A stretch of 64,000 bases of DNA from Panacagrimonas sp965216805 (GCF_965216805.1 NZ_CBDCGN010000003.1:1922001-1986000); one strand, 5' to 3'; positions 33,430 to 43,000 are shown, numbered from the stretch's first letter. A program made the numbers and translations. Notes: generated by a model from the sequence alone, not told the origin.

Positions 33430-34849
33430 GGCTGGCGATGCGCAGCCCGGCGTCGAGTTGCGACAGGGCACCGCCGGGGTCGCCGCGCAGAAACAGATAC
33501 GTGGCCATCTGGTAGCTGGCTTCGGCGTTGTTGCCGACATCGCGCGCGGCGTGCGACAGCAGACGGTAGGTGTCCAGCCGCGTGCCAAACGCCTGCTCGT
33601 GCGACAGCAGGACCTCGCGCGCCAGTTCCGGCTGGCCGGCATGGATGAGCGCTTCGGCGTACTCCAGCACCGCGGGCGTCCAGCGCGGGTGCAGGTTGAG
33701 CGTGCGCAGGTAGGTCGCCAGCGCCGGGTCGGTCTGGCCCTGGCCGGCCTGGATGGACGCCTGCAGCAGACCGAGATTGGCCTGGCGCGGATAGCGGTCG
33801 AGGACCGGTTGCAGTGCTTCCATGGCACGCTCGTTCTGGCCGAGCTGATGCAGCGCGAACGCCAGGCCGTAACGATGGGCCGGCGTGTCCTCGCCGGCTT
33901 CGATCAGGGCGGAAAATCCGTCGACGGCGTCGCTGGGCTGGCGCGAGGCATACACCTGTGTGCGTGCCCGCATCAGGCCGTACTCCAGCGAGTTGGCGAC
34001 CTCGCGCTTGGGCATGGAGGCGGCCCGCGCCTGCGCTTCGGCGACGCGCGTGGTGTTGACCGGGTGGGTGCGCAGGAACTCGGGAATGCCCGAGCCGTAG
34101 AGACGCGACTGCTGTTCGAGGGTCTGGAAGAAGCCGGCCATGCCGTCCGGGTCGAAGCCGGCCTCGGCCAGCGTCTGGATGCCGATGCGGTCGGCTTCCA
34201 GTTCGTGCGCTCGGGTGAAATTGACCTGCCGCTGATAGCTGATCGACTGCCCGGCGGCGACGGCGGCCAGGATCACGTCGGGGTCGGCCGAGCCCGCAAT
34301 GATGGCCGCCAGCACCGCGGCCCAGGTGGCGATGGTGCTGAGGCCGCCGCTCTGCGCTGCACCGCGCGCGATGTGGCGTTGGGTGACGTGCGCGAGTTCG
34401 TGCGCCATCACGCCCGCCAGCTCGCTTTCGGAACTGCTGGCGGTGAGCAGACCGGCGTTGAAGCCCATGTAGCCGCCCGGCAGGGCGAAGGCGTTGATAC
34501 GCGGATCCTTGACCACGAACAGTTCGAGGTGCTCCGGATTAGTGCCGCTGGCAGCCGCCAGGCGCCAGCCCATCGCGGTCAGGTACTCGGTGAGTTGCGG
34601 GTCTTCCAGCAGGTACTCGTAGGCGTAAAGCTGCGCGACCACGCTGGCGCCGAGCCGCGCCTCCTCGGCGGGCGACAGGGCCGAGTCGGCGGGATCGCCG
34701 ATCTGCGGCAGGTTGAGGTCGCGTGGCAGCGGGATTGCGGTGTCCACCAGCGGCGACTGCAGTGCCGCGGTCGCGGTCTGTGCACGCGCTGCCGTCCACG
34801 CGCCGCCGATCAAGGCGGCCATCAACACGGGGACCAGGATGCGGCGCAT
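33326..34849 (-). CDS. bepA: M48 metalloprotease with TPR domain, BepA-like
   Basis: BepA is a periplasmic protease-chaperone that helps LptD assembly and degrades stuck outer-membrane proteins. The 507-residue precursor (E. coli 487) has a signal peptide (LVPVLMAALIGGAWTAARAQ), the metal motif HELAHVTQRH at about residues 150-159, the ALPGGYMGFNAGLL block, and a second Glu in ELEADRIGIQ. The C-terminal half contains TPR-like helices (YGLAFALHQLGQNERAMEAL, YAEALIHAGQPELAREVLL). The stop TAG at 33326-33328 lies inside the convergent eutC frame, giving a 104-base overlap. Confidence 0.88.
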   Translation of the reverse strand: MRRILVPVLMAALIGGAWTAARAQTATAALQSPLVDTAIPLPRDLNLPQIGDPADSALSPAEEARLGASVVAQLYAYEYLLEDPQLTEYLTAMGWRLAAASGTNPEHLELFVVKDPRINAFALPGGYMGFNAGLLTASSSESELAGVMAHELAHVTQRHIARGAAQSGGLSTIATWAAVLAAIIAGSADPDVILAAVAAGQSISYQRQVNFTRAHELEADRIGIQTLAEAGFDPDGMAGFFQTLEQQSRLYGSGIPEFLRTHPVNTTRVAEAQARAASMPKREVANSLEYGLMRARTQVYASRQPSDAVDGFSALIEAGEDTPAHRYGLAFALHQLGQNERAMEALQPVLDRYPRQANLGLLQASIQAGQGQTDPALATYLRTLNLHPRWTPAVLEYAEALIHAGQPELAREVLLSHEQAFGTRLDTYRLLSHAARDVGNNAEASYQMATYLFLRGDPGGALSQLDAGLRIASLTPQDRARLAARRAEVREALPRNWDPDRRPLPRR

Positions 34850-34993
34850 GGGTACGTTCAGCGGCGAGGACAGGACAGTGTATGCCGCTTGGAGTCGCGT
34901 GTCGGAATTTGGTTCAGCCTTGCGCTGACGGCAACCGGGGCGTTCCAGCGCCGACCAAGTCGCGTGTTCCGGGACCCTCCATGCAGGCCGGTT

Positions 34994-35758
34994 TCAGGCT
35001 GTGTAACCGCCATCGACCGTCAGGCAGGCCCCGGTGACATAGCTGGCGGCGTCGCTGACCAGGTAAAGCACCGCGGGTGCGATCTCCTCCGGCAGGGCCA
35101 TGCGTTGCAGCGGAACCTGACTCAGAAATCCCTTCAGGACGGCTTCCTGGCGTGTCAATGCGGAGGCGAATTTGGTGTCGGTCAGGCCGGGTAGCACTGC
35201 GTTGACGCGCACGTGCCAGGGGCCGCATTCCTTGGCAAACGACTGGGTCATGTTGATCACCGCCGCCTTGGTGATGGAGTAGATGCCCTGGAACATGCCG
35301 GGGCTCAGCCCATTGATACTGGCGATGTTGACGATGGCGCCGCCACCCTGCGCTTTCATCATTTTTGCCGCAAGCGACGACAGCTCGAAGTAACCCTTGA
35401 CGTTGACCTGCAGGGTCTTGTCGATCATGCCGGCATCGGTATCGGTGACGTGGCCGAAGTAGGGATTGGTGGCCGCGTTGTTGACCAGGATGTCCAGTCT
35501 TCCGAGCTCGGTGGCGATGCGCTCCACCAGATGTTTGAGCGCTGCAGAATCACCTTGGTGCGCAGCGATCGCCGTGGCCCGGCCGCCGTTGGCGCCGATG
35601 TCCTGCGCTACGCGATCCAGCTCTTCCTGCTTGCGGCTGGCCAGCACCACGTGGGCGCCCTGGCCGGCCAAGAGCCGGGCGGTGGCCTCGCCGATACCAC
35701 GCGATGCGCCAGTGACCAGTGCCACGCGGCCGGTGAGGTCGAACAGTCGGGTTGTCAT
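34994..35758 (-). CDS. SDR family oxidoreductase
   Basis: The 254-residue protein is a classical short-chain dehydrogenase. It has TGASRGIGEATARLL for the NAD(P) cofactor, NNAATNPYFG, the catalytic Ser in IVNIASINGLSPG, and Tyr-Lys in YSITKAAVINMTQ, with a C-terminal TGACLTVDGGYTA. An Arg after the Gly motif (SRKQEEL) favours NADPH. The substrate is unknown; the closest general resemblance is to gluconate 5-dehydrogenase-like or FabG-like reductases. ATG 35758 gives the family length. The next gene upstream on the strand is separated by a strong terminator, so it has its own promoter. Confidence 0.8.
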   Translation of the reverse strand: MTTRLFDLTGRVALVTGASRGIGEATARLLAGQGAHVVLASRKQEELDRVAQDIGANGGRATAIAAHQGDSAALKHLVERIATELGRLDILVNNAATNPYFGHVTDTDAGMIDKTLQVNVKGYFELSSLAAKMMKAQGGGAIVNIASINGLSPGMFQGIYSITKAAVINMTQSFAKECGPWHVRVNAVLPGLTDTKFASALTRQEAVLKGFLSQVPLQRMALPEEIAPAVLYLVSDAASYVTGACLTVDGGYTA

Positions 35759-35824
35759 CCAGTTTCTCCGGTCAACGGCAACGAAGGACAATGCTTCATG
35801 CCAAGGCGATCGATCACCACCAAG

Positions 35825-35852
35825 AAAAAGGGCCGGACGCGACGTCCGGCCC
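35825..35852 (-). terminator. Intrinsic terminator of the Ala/Pro/Glu-rich protein gene
   Basis: Read on the reverse strand, a 10-bp perfect stem GGGCCGGACG/CGTCCGGCCC (35852-35843 with 35839-35830, loop of three) is followed by TTTTT, 50 bases after the stop of the gene ending at 35904. This is a textbook Rho-independent terminator. Confidence 0.85.
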
Positions 35853-35903
35853 CGATTCCGACAGCCGCGGATACCGGCCGTTGGCGATACAGCTGGGCCG
35901 GTC

Positions 35904-37421
35904 TCAGGGCACGAATACCGGACCGCTGGACGCGGCCGACAACGCCCGATCGTTCTTGTCTTTCAACCCGTCGCCGACTTCCACCGTATACAGGCCCGGA
36001 TCGGCACTGAACAGCAGCATGCGCGGGTTGGAGGCAACCAGCCAGCGGCCGGAAACGGTCTTGCCGTTTTCGTTCTTGACCTTGATGTTGGCGTTCGCAC
36101 TTTCGGGCGTCGCGAACTCGCCGTCGAACAGCAGCGCGATGGCCTTGGTGAACGAGGCTTCGCCCGCGTACACCAGGTTCAGCTTGCCGGCGGTCGCGGC
36201 CGGCCACCAAGCCTTCTTGATCTCCGGCGGCGCCACACGCGGCTTGGGAGCCGGCTTGGGTGTGGCGGGTTTGGGCTTGGGGGCAGGTGCCGCAGCGGCG
36301 GGTTCGGGCGCCTCGGCTGCCGCCGGCTCGGGCTCCGGTGCCGGCTCGGGTTCAGCTGCCGGCGCGGGCTCCGGTTCCGGTGCGGGCTCCGGTTCCGGCG
36401 CAGGTTCCGGTGTCGGCTCGGGCGCTGCAGCTGGCGCCGGTTCGGAGGGAGCAGTGTCCGCCGCCGGCTCGGCTTCCGCAGGCGCTGTCTCCGTTGAGGG
36501 TTCCGGTGCGGCGGCCACTTCTGTCTCTGGCACTGAATCCTGGGCCATTGAATCGCTTGCGGCCGGCGCGGAGCCCGTGGCGTCGGTGGCGTCGGCGCTG
36601 CCGCCGGGGTAGCCGCCTGCAACCACCGTCGTAGGTGCTTCGCCCGAGTCGGTCAGACCGGTCGCACAGGAGCCGCCGGTGCCTTCCGCCGCAGCAAACT
36701 CGGCTGCCGGGCCGGTCGCCTGGACCTCGCTGGTATCGGTGACAGCGGCGCTGTCGTCCATCGGCGCGGCTTCGCTACCGGAATCGTCTGCAGCGACCGG
36801 TTCCGCGGGCGCGCTTGCGTCGGGCTCGGCCGGCGCAGATTCGGATGTCGTATCCGCTTGCGCAATTTCCATCGCCGGCTCAGCCGCAGGGGCCGCTTCG
36901 GCCGCGGGCGTCGCCTCGGCGCCATCGATTGTGGCGGCGACGGGTTCGCCAGGGGTGTTGACGCCGGCCACGGCGCAGGAGCCGCCGGCGCCTTCGGGCA
37001 CACCACCTGCGGTGGCGAGTTGAGGGGTGGGCGCGGGTGCAACTTCGGCCGCGTCGCCGTTGGCATCGTCGCTTTGCTCGGCGGGCTCACCGCTGGTGGC
37101 GTCAGGCGTCACCGCCTGTGCAGCGGCCGGCACGTCTTCGGCCACCGGGTCGACCTCTGCCGGCGCTGTTTCTTCTGGAGCTGCTTCGGCGGCGGTCGCA
37201 TCGCTCATGCTGCCTTCGGTATCTGCCGCCGCGACCTGCAGAGCCGGCTCCGCGGTTTCGCCGCGGGTCTCGATGGAGGTGTCAAACACAGAATCCGGGC
37301 TCAAGCTTTCCGGGTGACCTTCCTGGGCCTCCCCGATCGGCGCCACCAAGCTGAGACCTACGGACGTGAAGATCGCCACTCCGATGGTCGCCGCGGTCAG
37401 CACCAGCGCCTTGCCATTCAT
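35904..37421 (-). CDS. Membrane-anchored Ala/Pro/Glu-rich protein with a C-terminal Ig-like domain
   Basis: The 505-residue protein starts with a short basic segment and a hydrophobic helix (ALVLTAATIGVAIFTSVGLS) that could be a signal anchor. About 370 residues follow that are almost only Ala, Pro, Glu, Asp, Ser and Thr, with a late run of alternating PEP/AEP units and a Lys/Pro-rich neck. Two similar cysteine-bearing sites occur (GAGGSCAVAG and GTGGSCATGL). The last 110 residues are globular, with WWPAATAGKLNLVYAGEASF and PGLYTVEVGDGLKDKNDRAL, resembling bacterial Ig-like (Big_5) strands. I do not recognise a family. ATG 37421 follows GGAGAGGGG. A surface or periplasm-spanning role is plausible. 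A terminator follows it. Confidence 0.6.
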   Translation of the reverse strand: MNGKALVLTAATIGVAIFTSVGLSLVAPIGEAQEGHPESLSPDSVFDTSIETRGETAEPALQVAAADTEGSMSDATAAEAAPEETAPAEVDPVAEDVPAAAQAVTPDATSGEPAEQSDDANGDAAEVAPAPTPQLATAGGVPEGAGGSCAVAGVNTPGEPVAATIDGAEATPAAEAAPAAEPAMEIAQADTTSESAPAEPDASAPAEPVAADDSGSEAAPMDDSAAVTDTSEVQATGPAAEFAAAEGTGGSCATGLTDSGEAPTTVVAGGYPGGSADATDATGSAPAASDSMAQDSVPETEVAAAPEPSTETAPAEAEPAADTAPSEPAPAAAPEPTPEPAPEPEPAPEPEPAPAAEPEPAPEPEPAAAEAPEPAAAAPAPKPKPATPKPAPKPRVAPPEIKKAWWPAATAGKLNLVYAGEASFTKAIALLFDGEFATPESANANIKVKNENGKTVSGRWLVASNPRMLLFSADPGLYTVEVGDGLKDKNDRALSAASSGPVFVP

Positions 37422-37663
37422 ACCCCTCTCCATGCAATAACCCCGTTATCGGGCGCCGCTGGCTCCGATTGGCCGCAACGCAATCCTTTGTTGTCTACAT
37501 CGCAACAGCCCCGAACTATCCCGCAGGGGCTGGTCGGCCGTCAATGTGCGTCGCTGTCGTCAGTGTGGCTGCAACATGCGGGCTCGTAAGCTCGTGCCAC
37601 TACGCATGCGCACCATACGCCGGTGCATGGCGGCGAACGATATTCCCACTTGCAGGATTTCCG

Positions 37664-39067
37664 ATGAGCGACCGATATCTCGAGTTCACGCACTCTGCGT
37701 TCGGCAGGCAACTCGCCTCGATGATGGGGCTGCCGTCGCCGCCGCACTTGCGTCGGGCGGTCGGCGGGTATAGCGAACAGCCGCTGGAAAGCCGCGCCAC
37801 CCTGATCGGAGGTGCGCCGAACGCGCAGTGGGGTGAGGCGGTGCTGGCGGCGCTGTCCGGTATGGGCGCCGACCTTTACGTGGCACCCGAACACAACGGC
37901 CTGGCGCCGATCAAGTTTGCTGCGACCAAGCTCGGCGTGACCCTCAAGGGTGAGCCCTCGGGCGAACGATTTGTGCCGCAGGCCTTCGTCTTCGACGCCA
38001 GCGGGGTGGATTCCGCATCCGCTTTGCGGACGATCTACGATTTTCTGCAGCCCCGCATTTCGCGACTGGCCGCCCATGGTCGCGTGCTGGTGTTGTCGCG
38101 CGCGCCGCGCGAGCTGTCGGCGGTCGGCGAACGCACTGCCGCCAGCGCACTGCGCGGTTTCGTGCGGTCGCTGGGCAAGGAGATCGGACGCAAGGGCGCC
38201 ACCGCAAATCTGGTGGAGGTCGGGAACGACGGGCAGAACAATCTGGCCGGCGTGCTGCGGTTCTTTCTGAGCGAACACTCGGCGTTCGTGACCGGCCAGA
38301 CCTTGGTCCTGGGCGCCGGTGGCGCGCCGCTGTCGCAGTTCGGTCAGAGCCTGTTCGGCAAGCGCGCGCTGGTGACCGGCGCAGCACGCGGTATCGGCGC
38401 GTCCATCGCGCAGACCCTGGCACGCGAGGGCGCGCAGGTCATCGGCATGGATCGGCCGCAGGAGGAAGGCGCGCTGGGCGAATCGATGAGCCGCATCGGT
38501 GGACGCGGGCTGGCCCTGGACGTGACCGCGGCCGACGCGGCCGAGCGCATCGTGAGCGAATGTGGCCCGCTTGACGTGGTGGTGCACAACGCCGGTGTGA
38601 CCCGCGACAAGATGCTGCGCAACATGGCGCCGCATCTGTGGGACATGGTGCTGGACATCAACCTCGGCGCCATCGTGCGCATCAATGAGCGCCTGCTGCA
38701 GGACGGCCTGGCCGATGGCGCGCGACTGGTGTGCATCTCGTCCATCGGCGGCATCGCCGGCAACGCCGGCCAGACCAACTATGGTGCCACCAAGGCCGGC
38801 ATCATCGGCTACGCCGAAGCGCTGGCACCCGAGCTGGCGCGTCGTGGCGGTGCGATCAACGCGGTGGCGCCGGGTTTCATCGAAACGCAGATGACGGCCG
38901 CCATGCCGCTGGTCAATCGCGAGGTGGGCCGGCGGCTGAATTCGCTGTCGCAGGGCGGACTGCCGATCGACATCGCCGAAGCGGTGACGTTCTTCGCCTC
39001 GCCGTTGTCGACCGGGGTCAACGGTCAGACCTTGCGCGTGTGTGGGCAGAATTTCGTCGGCGCGTAA
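37664..39067 (+). CDS. Two-domain FabG-like (high molecular weight) 3-oxoacyl reductase
   Basis: The 467-residue protein has an N-terminal half (1-220) with the outline of a second degenerate Rossmann fold (FVFDASGVDSASALRTIYDFL, then FVTGQTLVLG). A complete C-terminal short-chain dehydrogenase follows, with GKRALVTGAARGIGASIA, NAGVTRDKML, Ser in ISSIGGIAG, and the catalytic Tyr-Lys in NYGATKAGIIGYAEA. This matches the high-molecular-weight FabG type (mycobacterial FabG4-like), an NADH-linked 3-oxoacyl reductase probably acting on CoA or ACP thioesters. The start is ATG 37664. It precedes ribA by about 110 bases and is divergent from the Ala/Pro/Glu-rich protein gene. Confidence 0.75.
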   Translation: MSDRYLEFTHSAFGRQLASMMGLPSPPHLRRAVGGYSEQPLESRATLIGGAPNAQWGEAVLAALSGMGADLYVAPEHNGLAPIKFAATKLGVTLKGEPSGERFVPQAFVFDASGVDSASALRTIYDFLQPRISRLAAHGRVLVLSRAPRELSAVGERTAASALRGFVRSLGKEIGRKGATANLVEVGNDGQNNLAGVLRFFLSEHSAFVTGQTLVLGAGGAPLSQFGQSLFGKRALVTGAARGIGASIAQTLAREGAQVIGMDRPQEEGALGESMSRIGGRGLALDVTAADAAERIVSECGPLDVVVHNAGVTRDKMLRNMAPHLWDMVLDINLGAIVRINERLLQDGLADGARLVCISSIGGIAGNAGQTNYGATKAGIIGYAEALAPELARRGGAINAVAPGFIETQMTAAMPLVNREVGRRLNSLSQGGLPIDIAEAVTFFASPLSTGVNGQTLRVCGQNFVGA

Positions 39068-39179
39068 GGCGGAATTCCGGACCGCAAGGGTGGAGAGCGG
39101 CTGGCGCATAGACCCCGCGTCGACGCCATCTGCCCTACCATTGCGGCCCGTGAAACCGACGACCCCTTTGCCTGACACC

Positions 39180-39773
39180 ATGAGCGAGCTGCAACGCATC
39201 GCCCAGGCGCGGCTACCCACGCCGTTCGCCGAATTCAACATCCAGGTCTATGCGACGCCCGATGCCAAGGAGCACGTGGTGATTTCGCTGGGCGATCTGA
39301 CCACCGGCGAGCCGCCGCTGGTGCGCGTGCATTCCGAATGCCTGACCGGCGATGCGCTGTTTTCGCTGCGCTGCGACTGTGGCTTCCAGCTCAACGCCGC
39401 GCTGTCGGCCATCGCGCAGGCGGGGTGCGGCGCGGTGCTGTACCTGCGTCAGGAAGGTCGCGGCATCGGGCTTGGCAACAAGATTCGCGCGTATGCGCTG
39501 CAGGATCGGGGCAGCGACACAGTGGAGGCCAATCACCAGCTTGGTTTTCCAGCCGACGCCCGCGAGTACGGCCTGGCGGTGCAGTTGCTGCATATGCTGG
39601 GCCTCAAGCGCATCCGCCTGATGACCAACAACCCGCGCAAGCTCGACGCCCTCAACCGCGACGGTATCGAGGTGGTCGAGCGGGTGCCGGTGGAGTCCGG
39701 ACGCAATCCTTATAACGAGGCCTATCTGCGCGCCAAGGCCGACAAACTGGGTCACTGGCTCAGTCTGCCGTGA
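39180..39773 (+). CDS. ribA: GTP cyclohydrolase II
   Basis: RibA opens GTP in the first step of riboflavin synthesis. The 197-residue length matches E. coli RibA (196). The zinc site is CLTGDALFSLRCDCG, with three Cys, and the GTP-binding LRQEGRGIGLGNKIRAY and TNNPRKLDALNRDGIEV are conserved. The ATG at 39180 gives the family start; upstream codons are not conserved. It overlaps the UbiB-like gene by four bases (GTGA), so their translation is coupled. No other riboflavin gene is near. Confidence 0.93.
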   Translation: MSELQRIAQARLPTPFAEFNIQVYATPDAKEHVVISLGDLTTGEPPLVRVHSECLTGDALFSLRCDCGFQLNAALSAIAQAGCGAVLYLRQEGRGIGLGNKIRAYALQDRGSDTVEANHQLGFPADAREYGLAVQLLHMLGLKRIRLMTNNPRKLDALNRDGIEVVERVPVESGRNPYNEAYLRAKADKLGHWLSLP

Positions 39774-41887
39774 GCCGCGCGCCCAAGCTGCCGCAAGACC
39801 CGCCGCAGCCGCCGGTGGCCGATGGCCCCGCCGCCTCCACGCCCGCCGCTCGACGTGAAGGCGGTGTGCTGCGCGAGATCAGCCGCTTTTCGGTGTCCAC
39901 CTACCGGCTGACCCGCGGATTCGGCAGCCTGCTCAAACTCATTGCCGGCGAGCACGATGTCACCCGCGGTGAACTGGCGCAGGCCATCGACCAGGCGGTC
40001 GACGGTTTCTATCGCCATCCGCTGATGAGAGGCACCGGGCGCCTCACCACGTATCTGCGCGCCAAGCACCTCATCCCCAACGAACAGTCCACCGAAGAGC
40101 TGCTGCGCTATGTAGTGGACCAGGTGCTGTCGCGCAGCCCGGTGCCGGTACCCGAGGCGCTGGTGCAGGAGTTCTGGGATTTCTTCGACGAGCTGTTCTC
40201 CACCCCCGAGCTCAAGGGTCTGGGTGAGCTGACGGTGGACATGGTGCGGCTGGTGCTGCGCACCTACGAGCCGCTGTTGGTGGAAGTGATCAACGTGCTC
40301 AAGGCCGGACGCCGCTTCAACGAGTGGCAGGTGCGCGAAGTGCTGCGCCGCGCTGGCGTGGTCCGTCATGACCTGACCATCGTGCGGCGCCAGATCAAGG
40401 CACTGCGCTACATCCGGCCGTTCTTTCAGACCGACCCCAAGGATTACTCCGGGCAGGCGCAGATCGTCGCGCGCATGGTCGGCGAGTTCGGGCCGTTCTT
40501 CGTGAAGATGGCGCAGGTCGCTGCTGCCAACGCCGATTTCCTGCCCGAAGAGATCGCGCGCGAACTGGCGGTGTTCCACGAAGACGTGCCGCCCATGAAC
40601 CCAGCCGAGGTCGAGCAGGCGTTCATGGAGTGCTACGGCAAACTGCCCAACCAGTTGTTCCTGGATTTCGATGCCAGCCAGCCGGTGAAATCCGGCTCCA
40701 TCGGCAGCGTCTACTTCGCCAAGAAGCCGTTTCTCGAAGACGGCCGCGAGGTGCTCAAGCCGGTGGTGATCAAGGTCGGTCGCCACAACATCGACCGCGA
40801 GTTCGCCATCGGCAAGATGGTGCTGGGGCTGGCCATCATGTCCACCCAGTACTGGGCGCCACATTCGAAACTCACGCCCTTTCTGCGCGCGATGCAGGAA
40901 CAGGTGGATGAGTTCGTTGCCGGCTTTGTCGAAGAACTGGATTTCGAATCCGAAGCGCACAACCACCAGCGCTTCTACGAGCGCAGCCTGCGCACGCGGC
41001 AGTGGCGGGTACCGGAGCTGTACGCACATTCTCACCGCATCCTGGAGATGGAGTACCTGTCCGATGCCGCCAGTCTGACCCGCGCCCTGGCGCGTATGGG
41101 CCGGCGCGAACGCAGGCGCTTCCAGGCCCAGGTCGCCGAACGCCTGACTTATGCGGTGTTGCAACACCTGCTCCTCTACAACGAAATGCACGGCGATCTG
41201 CATCCGGGCAATGTGATGGTGGGCTCGGACGGTCGGCTGCACCTGATCGACTGGGGCAATGTGGTGGCCCTGGAAGGCAAGCTCGGTCCGGTATGGGATT
41301 ACCTGGTCGCGGTGCTGCTGGCGGACACCACGCTGATTGCCAATTCGCTGGTGCGCATGTCCACCCAGCCCGAAGAACATGCCAAGCGTTGGGGCGAGAT
41401 CAAGTCCGCTCTGGACGAAACCCTGATGAAGAAGGGTGTCACGCCGCTGACCGCGCGCAACTTCCTGTTCGAACTGCGCCGCGGCGGCATGGAAGGTCTG
41501 CATCGACGTGGGCAGTCGCTGCTGCACCTGATGTCCAACACCCAACAGACCGGCGTGGTGATCAAGCGCGACTACCTGCATCTGTCGCGCGCGCTGTTCG
41601 CCGCTGCCGGCAGCTTCGGTTCTCTGTACGAAGACACCTCCAAGCGGCTGCTGGCGCGCGACATGGCCTGGTCGCTGGCGCGGCTGCCGTTGACGGTGAC
41701 CCAGGACCTGCTGTTCCAACAGGCCAGCAGCTGGCGTCAGCGCCTCGCGCGGCGGCTGCCGCTGCCGGACTTCGTGCGCAAGCGCCTGCGTGGACCGCCC
41801 AAGCTCACGCCCAAGCACATCACGCGCGCCGTGCCCAAACCGATCATCCTGCCGCCCGGGTATCGCGACCCGGCCAAGGTGAGCTGA
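39770..41887 (+). CDS. Divergent UbiB/ABC1 (AarF) family protein kinase-like protein
   Basis: The 705-residue protein carries the UbiB-family kinase-like domain, but several signature residues differ. The KxGQ motif reads FFVKMAQ (Lys246, Ala248). The ATP loop is KSGSIGSVYFAKK rather than the family's Ala-rich AAASIAQVH. The catalytic block MHGDLHPGNVMV is intact, and the metal motif is DWG (Asp494) instead of DFG. UbiB members act in coenzyme Q synthesis or lipid handling. A long N-terminal helical region and a basic C-terminal tail extend the protein beyond E. coli UbiB (546). It starts at GTG 39770, overlaps ribA, and ends four bases before pyrD. Confidence 0.75.
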   Translation: MSRAPKLPQDPPQPPVADGPAASTPAARREGGVLREISRFSVSTYRLTRGFGSLLKLIAGEHDVTRGELAQAIDQAVDGFYRHPLMRGTGRLTTYLRAKHLIPNEQSTEELLRYVVDQVLSRSPVPVPEALVQEFWDFFDELFSTPELKGLGELTVDMVRLVLRTYEPLLVEVINVLKAGRRFNEWQVREVLRRAGVVRHDLTIVRRQIKALRYIRPFFQTDPKDYSGQAQIVARMVGEFGPFFVKMAQVAAANADFLPEEIARELAVFHEDVPPMNPAEVEQAFMECYGKLPNQLFLDFDASQPVKSGSIGSVYFAKKPFLEDGREVLKPVVIKVGRHNIDREFAIGKMVLGLAIMSTQYWAPHSKLTPFLRAMQEQVDEFVAGFVEELDFESEAHNHQRFYERSLRTRQWRVPELYAHSHRILEMEYLSDAASLTRALARMGRRERRRFQAQVAERLTYAVLQHLLLYNEMHGDLHPGNVMVGSDGRLHLIDWGNVVALEGKLGPVWDYLVAVLLADTTLIANSLVRMSTQPEEHAKRWGEIKSALDETLMKKGVTPLTARNFLFELRRGGMEGLHRRGQSLLHLMSNTQQTGVVIKRDYLHLSRALFAAAGSFGSLYEDTSKRLLARDMAWSLARLPLTVTQDLLFQQASSWRQRLARRLPLPDFVRKRLRGPPKLTPKHITRAVPKPIILPPGYRDPAKVS

Positions 41888-41891
41888 GCGC

Positions 41892-42905
41892 ATGCTGTAT
41901 CGGCTGGCGCGCAGCGCCCTGTTCAAGCTGGATGCGGAAACCGCGCACGACCTCACTATCGCCAGCTTCCGGCACTCGCCGAAGCTGGCCACCGCAGCCT
42001 TTGCCGGCAGTGCGGTGAGCGATCCGGTCGAGTTGCTCGGCCTGCGCTTTGCCAACCGGGTCGGCTTGTCCGCGGGCCTGGACAAGAACGGGGAGTGTCT
42101 CGATGCCTGGCAGCGACTGGGGTTCGGCTTTGTCGAGATCGGCACCGTCACGCCGCGACCGCAGCCCGGCAATCCGAAGCCGCGCATGTTCCGCCTGCCG
42201 GAGCACGGCGCGCTGATCAATCGGCTGGGCTTCAACAACAAGGGCGTGGATTACCTGCTGGCACGGGTGCGCGAGTCGTCCTACCGCGGCGTGCTCGGCA
42301 TCAACATCGGCAAGAACGCGGACACACCAATGGCGCACGCGGTGGACGATTACCTGACCGGCCTGCGCAAGGTGCACGCGCACGCCAGCTACGTGACGGT
42401 CAATATCTCCTCGCCCAACACCCGCAACCTGCGCGATCTGCAGGACGAGCAGATGCTCAACCAACTGCTGGCGCAGATCGCCGCCGAGCGCGAGGTGCTG
42501 GCGCAACGCCAGGGGCGACGTGCGCCGCTGCTGGTCAAGATTGCGCCGGACGTCTCCGGGGGGCAGATCGAAGGGATCGCCTTGGCAGCGCGCACGCACG
42601 GCATCGATGGGCTGATCGCCACCAACACCACCTTGTCGCGTGCGGGCGTGGAAGGGCATGTGCACGCCGACCAGGCCGGTGGCCTGTCCGGTGCGCCGCT
42701 CAAAGACAGGGCCGACGCTACGCTGCGCGAGCTCAGGACACGGGTGGGCGCCGACTTCGTGCTGGTCGGCGTTGGCGGCATCGCCTCCGCACAGGATGCA
42801 CTGGCCAAGCGCGCCGCCGGCGCCGACCTGGTGCAGCTGTACACCGGATTCATCTACGAAGGTCCGGCGCTGATCGCGGCCTGCGCCCGTACGCTGGCGG
42901 CTTGA
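41892..42905 (+). CDS. pyrD: Quinone-dependent dihydroorotate dehydrogenase
   Basis: PyrD oxidises dihydroorotate to orotate at the inner membrane, passing electrons to quinone. The 337-residue protein is of class 2: an N-terminal amphipathic membrane helix (MLYRLARSALFKLDAETAHD), SAGLDKNGECLDAW with the FMN-binding loop, NRLGFNNKGVDYLL, and the catalytic Ser region VNISSPNTRNLRDLQ. Near the C-terminus, VGVGGIASAQDAL and VQLYTGFIYEGP bind FMN phosphate. It follows the UbiB-like gene by four bases. The linkage to a putative quinone-biology gene is noteworthy because PyrD needs quinone. Confidence 0.93.
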   Translation: MLYRLARSALFKLDAETAHDLTIASFRHSPKLATAAFAGSAVSDPVELLGLRFANRVGLSAGLDKNGECLDAWQRLGFGFVEIGTVTPRPQPGNPKPRMFRLPEHGALINRLGFNNKGVDYLLARVRESSYRGVLGINIGKNADTPMAHAVDDYLTGLRKVHAHASYVTVNISSPNTRNLRDLQDEQMLNQLLAQIAAEREVLAQRQGRRAPLLVKIAPDVSGGQIEGIALAARTHGIDGLIATNTTLSRAGVEGHVHADQAGGLSGAPLKDRADATLRELRTRVGADFVLVGVGGIASAQDALAKRAAGADLVQLYTGFIYEGPALIAACARTLAA

Positions 42906-43000
42906 CGGCGAACGGACCAAACCCTCCGGTACACTGCGAGGCTAGGTTCCTCGATGATGGATCTGCGCCGTCGTCGGCTCTTCCACTGGACTCCAAACAC

